The notes under the pieces are model-generated. The model did no database searches. It was given only the letters and a program-made list of their open reading frames with translations, and was not told the DNA's origin. The position numbers and the translations under genes are program-made. From Campylobacterales bacterium (lineage in GTDB: Bacteria > Campylobacterota > Campylobacteria > Campylobacterales > QNZT01): DNA of 5,688 nt. This document shows, piece by piece, positions 1 to 4,700 of the stretch (position 1 is its first letter; each line of letters starts with the position of its first letter). The DNA is taken from the NCBI GenBank assembly GCA_027081495.1, contig JALWKJ010000077.1, positions 1 through 5,688 on the forward strand. Reading direction: 5' to 3'.

Positions 1-632
1 TCTTTAAGCAGATAAAAATCTTTATATCTTTGTTTCTCATTTGAATATACATAAAATCTACCTTGAAAATCAACAAAATATTTACCTTTTCCGGCATACT
101 CTTCGCCTATCAAAACGCGAAAATGCATTGTAAAATCGTCATGCAGTTCAAGTGCGATAAGAGCTATATTTTCTTTATGATCTTTATTTATATAAAGAGC
201 ATAAATCGTTCTGTCGATCAACATATCGTTTGTAAAAAGAAGGTTTCTTTGTTTTTTGGGTGCTTTTATCGTTTGTTTTGTATCGATATTTTGCGATAAG
301 GCAAAATCTATTACCGTTTTGACTTTTGAAGGATCATGTTTTTTTATGTATGCGTCTTTAAACAATCTTTTATATTTTGGCAAAATTTTCAACGCATCGC
401 TTTTCTTTTCGCTCAAAAGAGCATAGAGTATATAATAATCGTCGTCAAGAATTATTCGAGAATACTTCTTAAGCCCTCCGGTGAGTTTATCCGCTTCATT
501 CTTTACAAATTCAAACCCTTCAAGATTGTAATGACCTGTCGCCAAAACAATCGTATAATATTTTTTCGCCTCCAATGAGCTAGCCGATGCGAAAAACAAA
601 ACTATAATAAAAAAAATTTTTAAATATTTCAT
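1..632 (-). CDS. Exported SPOR-like protein of unknown function, C-terminus cut by window edge
   Basis: An open frame starts at ATG 632-630 and runs without a stop through 210 codons to the left edge, so the C-terminus is missing. The first ~22 residues (MKYLKIFFIIVLFFASA...) look like a Sec signal peptide: two Lys, a hydrophobic Ile/Leu/Phe/Val core, then small residues ending near SLEA-KK. Mature residues ~25-100 have the order beta (YYTIVLA), helix (NLEGFEFVKNEADKL), beta (SRIIL), beta (YYILYALL), helix (DALKILPKYKRLF), DAYI, which is how SPOR-type repeats look. This is a fold-level impression, not a family match. Residues ~135-210 (LLFTNDMLIDRTIYALYI..., then a beta-rich stretch) I do not recognise. 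An AAGG lies 13 nt upstream of the ATG, rather far for a strong ribosome site. The gene follows the class V aminotransferase by 52 bp in the same direction and may have its own promoter. The protein is probably periplasmic or envelope-associated. The reading frame is firm; the function is not. Confidence 0.8.
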   Translation of the reverse strand, partial: MKYLKIFFIIVLFFASASSLEAKKYYTIVLATGHYNLEGFEFVKNEADKLTGGLKKYSRIILDDDYYILYALLSEKKSDALKILPKYKRLFKDAYIKKHDPSKVKTVIDFALSQNIDTKQTIKAPKKQRNLLFTNDMLIDRTIYALYINKDHKENIALIALELHDDFTMHFRVLIGEEYAGKGKYFVDFQGRFYVYSNEKQRYKDFYLLK

Positions 633-661
633 ATAAAAAAGACTGCCTTGAGTAAATAAAC

Positions 662-678
662 ATTATAAAGATATTATA
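662..678 (-). promoter_or_regulatory. Possible -10 boxes upstream of the SPOR-like gene
   Basis: Two exact TATAAT hexamers occur on the minus strand at 678-673 and 667-662, in the 52-bp AT-rich gap between the aminotransferase stop (685) and the ATG at 632. No TTGACA-like element sits 16-18 bp upstream of either. Campylobacterota sigma-70 promoters often have a strong -10 and a weak or absent -35, so either box could serve, but AT-rich DNA also produces TATAAT by chance. I see no hairpin plus T-run here, so read-through from the upstream operon is equally possible. Confidence 0.35.
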
Positions 679-684
679 CTATAT

Positions 685-1956
685 TTATTTTATAAGTTTT
701 ATTGATTTTTTAAGAGAATCGAAAAAGTATCGAATCTCCTCGGGCGTATGAATGTAGTGTAACCCTATTCTTATCCAACCGGGCTTGGATAAGAATCTTT
801 GATTCTCCTCAAGACCGAGCAGATCATGACCGTAAGGTCCCGCGCAACTACACCCCGGTCTTGTCTGAATATCGTACTCGTCTGAGAGAATTTGAGCAAG
901 TCTATACGGATCTACCCCTTTAATGTTAAAAGAGAAAATCGCCAGTTTTTTGTGATTTTGAGAGCAATAAAGCTCTATATCCTCTATTTTCCCGGATTCT
1001 TCTTTAAAAACGGCTTTTAACTCCTCCTCTTTTGACTTTATAAAATCGATCCCTATCTCGTTTCTAAGCTCATAAGCCAAAGAGGCTTTTACAAACTGCA
1101 ATATTCCGGGAGTTCCCGCATCTTCGATACTTTCGATATCTTCTTTAAAAGTATGCGAATATCTTGAAACATAAGAAACTGTTCCGCCCCCCGCGAATGT
1201 CGGAATTTCATGACATTCGCAAAGTGTTTTTCTAATCACGAGCAATCCGCAGCTTCCGGGCCCTCCGATTAATTTATGGGGAGAGAGAAACATCGCGTCA
1301 TAAAACGATGAATCGATATTCATATACGCGGACGAGGCGGCGGCGTCAAAACAGACGGTAGCGTCATACTTTTTCAACAGCGTATAAATCTCTTTGACGG
1401 GATTTAATATACCGGTTACATTTGAAGCCACGGCAAAACTTCCAAAAATCTCACGCCCCCGGTTTTCATCCAAAATCTTTTTCAGATACTCCATATCTAT
1501 CGTTTCAGAAGAGTTTAAAGGGACTCTTTTAACTTCACAAAGAGCTTCCCTAAAACTTACCTCGTTTGAATGATGCTCAAAAGGTCCCACTATCACAAGC
1601 GGCAATTTCTCTTTTTTTGGATCTATTTTATAGCGTTTTTTTGTAGCCGGAGGAATATAAAGTCCCATGAGTTCTTGAAATTTCTTAATCGCTCCGGTAG
1701 CCCCCGTTCCGCATGGAATGATATAAAAATCATCTCCTATTTCAAGAGTTTTTTTTAAAGAGTCTCTCGCCCTATTGTACTCAAGCGTTGTTCGCGTCGC
1801 ATTATATCCGACTTCGGAGTGCGTGTTCGCATAAGTCTTTAAAAGAGATAAAATCTTTTTTTCAATAGGCATATACCCAAGTCCCGAAGCCGTAAAATCA
1901 AAATATAAAGTACCCTTTTTAAGGATAATATTTTCTCTTATTTTATCAATCATCAT
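685..1956 (-). CDS. Class V aminotransferase, SufS-like cysteine desulfurase/selenocysteine lyase family
   Basis: A PLP-dependent fold-type I enzyme of ~423 residues, close to the 400-410 of SufS. Numbered from ATG 1956: GTGATG 83-88 (PLP phosphate loop), EHHSNE 127-132 (the SufS EHHAN motif), SNVTG 178-182, Asp204 in the FDAAAS motif (PLP pyridine contact), Lys228 in SPHKLIGGPG (Schiff-base lysine), AGTPG ~280-284 and IRIGLHYIHTPEEI near the C-terminus. RPGCSCAGP at 366-374 aligns residue for residue with RTGHHCAQP of SufS and places Cys371 at the catalytic cysteine. This supports sulfur abstraction from cysteine, giving alanine and a persulfide; the true substrate is inferred. A basic insert of ~15 residues precedes the EHH motif, and there are two CxC motifs. 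The start is uncertain: ATG 1956 or the adjacent ATG 1953 overlaps the cysK stop by 11 or 8 bp, while an upstream in-frame GTG at 1983 adds nine residues that do not look like family N-terminus. No clear Shine-Dalgarno is visible, so translation is probably coupled to cysK. It is the last gene of the operon. No IscU/SufU partner is in the window. Confidence 0.88.
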   Translation of the reverse strand: MMIDKIRENIILKKGTLYFDFTASGLGYMPIEKKILSLLKTYANTHSEVGYNATRTTLEYNRARDSLKKTLEIGDDFYIIPCGTGATGAIKKFQELMGLYIPPATKKRYKIDPKKEKLPLVIVGPFEHHSNEVSFREALCEVKRVPLNSSETIDMEYLKKILDENRGREIFGSFAVASNVTGILNPVKEIYTLLKKYDATVCFDAAASSAYMNIDSSFYDAMFLSPHKLIGGPGSCGLLVIRKTLCECHEIPTFAGGGTVSYVSRYSHTFKEDIESIEDAGTPGILQFVKASLAYELRNEIGIDFIKSKEEELKAVFKEESGKIEDIELYCSQNHKKLAIFSFNIKGVDPYRLAQILSDEYDIQTRPGCSCAGPYGHDLLGLEENQRFLSKPGWIRIGLHYIHTPEEIRYFFDSLKKSIKLIK

Positions 1957-2869
1957 ACAAACCGGCGCTAAGATATCTCTCACCGGTATCGCATAGTACT
2001 GTTACTATCGTTTTACCTTTATTCTCTTCTCTCATAGCCACTTCATTTGCTACAAAAACATTTGCTCCCGAAGATATTCCCACTATCAAACCTTCATTTT
2101 TCGCCAAAGCCCTCGATGTCGCTACCGAATCTTCGTAACTTACCTGTATAACTTCATTATAAACTTTAGTATCTAGCACATCGGGGATAAATCCGGCGCC
2201 GATTCCTTGTATTTTGTGAGGTCCGGGCGCTCCGCCGGAAAGCACAGGCGACAGATCGGGCTCAACGGCTATGATTTCAATTTCGTGATTATACTCTTTT
2301 AATATCTCCCCAACGCCCGTAACCGTACCTCCCGTTCCAACCGCCGCTACAAATATATCTACTTTACCCTCAGTATCTCTCAAAATTTCTCGCGCGGTCG
2401 TCTCTTTGTGAATAGCGGGATTATCTTGATTCGCAAATTGTTGCGGAATAAAAGCGTTCTCATCCTCTTTCGCCAATTCAAATGCCTTTTCGACAGCGCC
2501 TTTCATACCTTTTTGAGGCTCTGTTAAAACCAAACTAGCTCCAAGAGCGCTTAAAAGCTTTCTTCGTTCAAGACTCATAGAGCTCGGCATAGTAAGAGTT
2601 AGTTTAAGACCGAGTCCCGCACAAACCATAGCCAGCGCGATTCCGGTATTTCCGCTGGTAGGCTCTATAATATGACTTTTTAGCGTAATATCCCCTCTTT
2701 TAAGAGCCTGCTTTATCATATTGTACCCTATTCTATCTTTTACGGAATGAGAAGGATTTAAAAATTCACATTTTCCAAGTACCGTCGCACCCGATATATT
2801 CGATATGGAGTTTAACTTCACAAGCGGCGTATTTCCGATAAGTTCCGTTACATTTTGAGCATAATTCAT
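1946..2869 (-). CDS. cysK: Cysteine synthase A (O-acetylserine sulfhydrylase)
   Basis: A 307-residue fold-type II PLP enzyme that makes cysteine and acetate from O-acetylserine and sulfide in the cytoplasm. Landmarks, numbered from ATG 2869: NVTELIGNTPLVKL near the N-terminus, Lys44 in NPSHSVKDRI (Schiff base), TSGNTG 71-76 (substrate loop), PSSMSLERRKLLSALGA ~95-111, GTGGT 178-182 (PLP phosphate cup), KIQGIGAGFIP ~219-229 and GISSGAN 264-270 (Ser contacting the pyridine nitrogen). Length and motifs fit CysK rather than CysM or cystathionine beta-synthase. Two ATGs compete. AAGGAG (2881-2876) touches the ATG at 2875 directly but lies 6 nt from the ATG at 2869, so 2869 is the better start; 2875 would add only Met-Lys. 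The ribosome site overlaps the TAA stop of the upstream Rrf2 gene, and the cysK stop overlaps the next gene, so all three are probably cotranslated. No cysE (serine acetyltransferase) is in the window. Confidence 0.96.
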   Translation of the reverse strand: MNYAQNVTELIGNTPLVKLNSISNISGATVLGKCEFLNPSHSVKDRIGYNMIKQALKRGDITLKSHIIEPTSGNTGIALAMVCAGLGLKLTLTMPSSMSLERRKLLSALGASLVLTEPQKGMKGAVEKAFELAKEDENAFIPQQFANQDNPAIHKETTAREILRDTEGKVDIFVAAVGTGGTVTGVGEILKEYNHEIEIIAVEPDLSPVLSGGAPGPHKIQGIGAGFIPDVLDTKVYNEVIQVSYEDSVATSRALAKNEGLIVGISSGANVFVANEVAMREENKGKTIVTVLCDTGERYLSAGLYDD

Positions 2870-2875
2870 CTTCAT

Positions 2876-2881
2876 CTCCTT
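2876..2881 (-). promoter_or_regulatory. Ribosome binding site of cysK, overlapping the Rrf2 stop codon
   Basis: AAGGAG on the minus strand shares two bases with the TAA stop (2882-2880) of the Rrf2 gene. It has zero spacing to the ATG at 2875 but 6 nt to the ATG at 2869, which decides the start in favour of 2869. The arrangement suggests translational coupling of regulator and enzyme. Confidence 0.85.
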
Positions 2882-3293
2882 ATATGCTATAGCAGATATT
2901 ATCCGCTACCTTTTGCTGATACTTTGATAGCTCTTCAAGAGAAATATCAAAAATCGACTCTAATTTCTTCGTACAATCATCATAAAAGAGCGTCAACGCC
3001 GGATTGTTGGTTGTTGATTCGACAATCAAAAGATCACCCTCTAACGCTTCAAAAATTTCTCTAACGGTTATGTCGTTTGCGCTTCTTGCAAGCAGATACC
3101 CCCCGTGAGCTCCTCTGGTACTGTTTACGATTCCGGCTTTTCTAAGCGTTCCCAAAAGCTGTTCAAGGTAGTTTTGAGGTATATCCGCATTTGCGGAAAT
3201 CTCTTTTATCTGCACCGGTTTTTGGCTTTTTTGCTTATGAAGCTCAAACATCGCGGCAAGCCCGTACATACCTTTGGATGAAATTAGCGCCAT
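2880..3293 (-). CDS. Rrf2-family transcriptional regulator, CymR-like
   Basis: A 137-residue winged-helix regulator with the standard Rrf2 layout: N-terminal helix MALISSKGMYGLAAMFEL, helix-turn-helix at ~28-53 (IKEISANADIPQNYLEQLL, then GTLRKAGIV), wing at 58-68 (STRGAHGGYLL), DITVREIFEALEG at 74-86, then a long C-terminal dimerisation helix. Length and sequence resemble CymR, the cysteine-metabolism repressor of Bacillus and Staphylococcus (138 residues). IscR and NsrR carry three clustered cysteines for an iron-sulfur cluster; here only Cys107 and Cys134 are present, so a canonical cluster is unlikely. The protein ends in ...CYSI, with isoleucine last, which recalls CysK-binding tails. The gene starts 1 nt after the metY stop (TGA-T-ATG) with AGGA at 3304-3301, 7 nt upstream of the ATG, and ends in the ribosome site of cysK. 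I infer that it controls this operon, possibly at the dyad at 4638-4623. The family is secure; the CymR-like role is inference. I leave the symbol blank. Confidence 0.92.
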   Translation of the reverse strand: MALISSKGMYGLAAMFELHKQKSQKPVQIKEISANADIPQNYLEQLLGTLRKAGIVNSTRGAHGGYLLARSANDITVREIFEALEGDLLIVESTTNNPALTLFYDDCTKKLESIFDISLEELSKYQQKVADNICYSI

Positions 3294-3294
3294 A

Positions 3295-4560
3295 TCATGA
3301 TCCTAAAGCGTTTTTAAGATCGTTGATCAAATCTTTTGTACTCTCAAGACCTATGCTAAGCCGTATAAGTCCGAGCGTAATTCCGGATTCCAAAAGCTCT
3401 TTTTGCGGTACTTGCATATGCGTCGTACTTGCCGGATGAGTTATGATCGATTTTGAATCGCCGATATTTACGACGACGCTGAAAATTTTCGTACTGTTTA
3501 AGATCTCTTTTGCGGAGTCGAAATCATCAACCTCGAAACTTAAAAGTCCGCTGCACATTCCGTCTTTGAAATACTCTTGCGATTTTTTATAATAAGGATC
3601 ACTTTTTAAACCCGGATAATTAACTTTTTTTACTTTTGGATGCGACTCTAAGAATTTGGCTACTTTCAAAGCGCTTTGACTATGTTGTTTTATACGAATA
3701 GCTAGAGTTTCCAGCCCTTGTATAAAAAGCCATGAATTAAACGGAGCCAAAGCCGCGCCTATATCTCTTAGCAAAGAGAGTCTCGCTCTTAGCGTAAAAA
3801 TAGGAAAAGGCAAATCCGCATATACCAAACCGTGATAACTTTCATCGGGTTCGTTGAAATGCGGATATCTCTCGTTTTTAATCAATTTTTCGTTAAGACC
3901 GCTTCTTTCGACTATTAGTCCTCCTATGGCGAGTCCTTGACCGGTTATATATTTGCTCGCGCTATGTACGACGACATCGATACCTTTTGTAAGAGGATTG
4001 AATAGAATGGGAGTCGCAACCGTATTGTCACAGATAGTAACCACTCCTTTTTTATTTGCGATTTTGGCGATTTTTTCTACATTCGCAACCGCAATATTCG
4101 GATTTGAAAGAGATTCGAAAAATATTGCCTTAGTGTTGTCGTCGATAAGCTCTTCAAGGTCGTCGGCATTGTCGCTGTCAAAAAGTTTTGCGGTTATGCC
4201 GAATCTCTTTACGGTATGCGTTAAAAGAGTCGTCGCTCCGCCGTAAATCTTTTTAGCTACGATTATATTGTCTCCGGCTTCGGCAAGATTCGCTACCGCG
4301 TAAAAGATAGAGGACTGACCGCTTGAGACCGCAAGAGCCGCTTCGCCCTTTTCCAATGCGGCTATTCTATTTTCAAATATCTCGGTAGTAGGGTTATTAA
4401 GTCTCGTATAGATCGGACCCAGCTCTTTAAGAGCAAAGAGATTTGCGGCTCTTTGCGCCGTTTTAAAATCATATGCGGTCGTCTGATAAAGCGGAACCGC
4501 CATAGTTCCAAGTCCCTCTTGATTGTAACCGTAATGTAGTGCAAGTGTCTGTTTTGTCAT
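3295..4560 (-). CDS. metY: O-acetylhomoserine sulfhydrylase (homocysteine synthase, MetY type)
   Basis: A 421-residue PLP enzyme of the Cys/Met metabolism (trans-sulfuration) family, the usual length for MetY (~420-430). It should catalyse O-acetylhomoserine plus sulfide to homocysteine plus acetate, the direct-sulfhydrylation route to methionine, in the cytoplasm. Visible motifs: LALHYGYNQEGLGTMAVPLYQTTAY at the N-terminus, YTRLNNPT 51-58 (Tyr/Arg contacting the neighbouring subunit's PLP), ALAVSSGQSSIFYA ~75-88, Asp178 in CDNTVATP (pyridine contact), Lys203 in HSASKYITGQG (Schiff base), LRDIGAALAPFNSWLFIQGLETL ~264-286, THPASTTH 374-381 and RLSIGLE 400-406. The long form with the NPDE-like loop (HFNEPDESYHGL, 234-245) is typical of MetY rather than MetB/MetC/MetZ. 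The ATG at 4560 has AAGG 9 nt upstream (4573-4570) and lies ~26 nt after the predicted transcription start. It is the first gene of the operon; the Rrf2 gene follows after one base. Confidence 0.95.
   Translation of the reverse strand: MTKQTLALHYGYNQEGLGTMAVPLYQTTAYDFKTAQRAANLFALKELGPIYTRLNNPTTEIFENRIAALEKGEAALAVSSGQSSIFYAVANLAEAGDNIIVAKKIYGGATTLLTHTVKRFGITAKLFDSDNADDLEELIDDNTKAIFFESLSNPNIAVANVEKIAKIANKKGVVTICDNTVATPILFNPLTKGIDVVVHSASKYITGQGLAIGGLIVERSGLNEKLIKNERYPHFNEPDESYHGLVYADLPFPIFTLRARLSLLRDIGAALAPFNSWLFIQGLETLAIRIKQHSQSALKVAKFLESHPKVKKVNYPGLKSDPYYKKSQEYFKDGMCSGLLSFEVDDFDSAKEILNSTKIFSVVVNIGDSKSIITHPASTTHMQVPQKELLESGITLGLIRLSIGLESTKDLINDLKNALGS
3301..3304 (-). promoter_or_regulatory. Ribosome binding site of the Rrf2 regulator, inside the metY end
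   Basis: AGGA on the minus strand lies within the last codons of the upstream sulfhydrylase, 7 nt before the regulator ATG (3293-3291). Stop and start are separated by one base (TGATATG), as expected for a coupled pair in one transcript. Confidence 0.7.
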
Positions 4561-4592
4561 AATTTAACGCCTTTTTATTTTGGATTTGAAGA

Positions 4593-4621
4593 ATTATACA
4601 TTAAAAAGGAGTTATTGTCAA
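4593..4621 (-). promoter_or_regulatory. Full-consensus sigma-70 promoter of the metY operon
   Basis: On the minus strand, TTGACA (4621-4616) and TATAAT (4598-4593) are separated by exactly 17 bp. Both hexamers match the sigma-70 consensus at all six positions. The expected transcription start is near 4587-4585, giving a leader of only ~25 nt before the ATG at 4560. The leader is too short for a riboswitch or T-box, so control should be at initiation. Confidence 0.85.
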
Positions 4622-4622
4622 G

Positions 4623-4638
4623 TATTCTTATCGGAATA
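4623..4638 (-). promoter_or_regulatory. Candidate operator: dyad TATTC-N6-GAATA next to the -35 box
   Basis: A perfect 5+5 inverted repeat (plus strand TATTC 4623-4627, GAATA 4634-4638) ends 1 bp upstream of the -35 hexamer of the metY promoter. Its size and AT-rich character suit a dimeric winged-helix regulator, and an Rrf2 protein is encoded in the operon. A second TTATC half (4646-4650) repeats the one at 4628-4632 with an 18-bp offset. A 10-bp dyad can arise by chance in such DNA; the assignment to the Rrf2 protein is inference. Confidence 0.4.
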
Positions 4639-4655
4639 ATATGTTTTATCTACTT

Positions 4656-4684
4656 CCACACAAGATCGACTCGATCTTGTGTGG
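4656..4684. repeat. Perfect 29-bp palindrome, possible terminator stem or binding site
   Basis: Arms CCACACAAGATCGA (4656-4669) and TCGATCTTGTGTGG (4671-4684) are exact reverse complements around a single C at 4670. As RNA this gives a 13-bp stem with a 3-nt loop. It begins 16 bp after the TAG stop of the lipoprotein gene (4701), where a terminator would be expected, but no T-run follows on either strand (minus strand continues AAGTAGATAAAAC, plus strand CGATAGCAGG). It could be a non-canonical or Rho-assisted terminator, a 3'-end stabilising stem, or a protein-binding palindrome upstream of the metY promoter. Confidence 0.8.
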
Positions 4685-4700
4685 CGATAGCAGGCAAATA

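Noticed and set aside
63..578. Two plus-strand open frames (63-299 and 336-578)
   Set aside because: They lie antisense to the signal-peptide-bearing partial gene, have Cys/Phe/Ile-rich low-quality translations and no ribosome site; the minus-strand frame is continuous through the whole stretch.
1957..1983. GTG at 1983 as start of the class V aminotransferase
   Set aside because: It adds nine residues unlike the family N-terminus, has no good ribosome site and lengthens the overlap with cysK to 38 bp; the tandem ATGs at 1956/1953 fit better.
2880..3293. Rrf2 protein as an iron-sulfur IscR
   Set aside because: Only two cysteines (107 and 134) are present and the three-Cys cluster region of IscR is missing; the neighbours are cysteine/methionine synthases, not cluster-assembly scaffolds.
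4362..4544. Second minus-strand frame inside metY, and plus-strand frames at 3953-4246 and 3191-3439
   Set aside because: They are alternative-frame shadows of metY and the Rrf2 gene without their own ribosome sites or recognisable domains.
4561..4592. SAM, T-box or other riboswitch in the metY leader
   Set aside because: The predicted promoter leaves only about 25 nt of leader, with no stem-loop visible.
4656..4684. Canonical intrinsic terminator
   Set aside because: The stem is excellent, but no T-run follows on either strand, so it is reported as a palindrome with possible terminator role.
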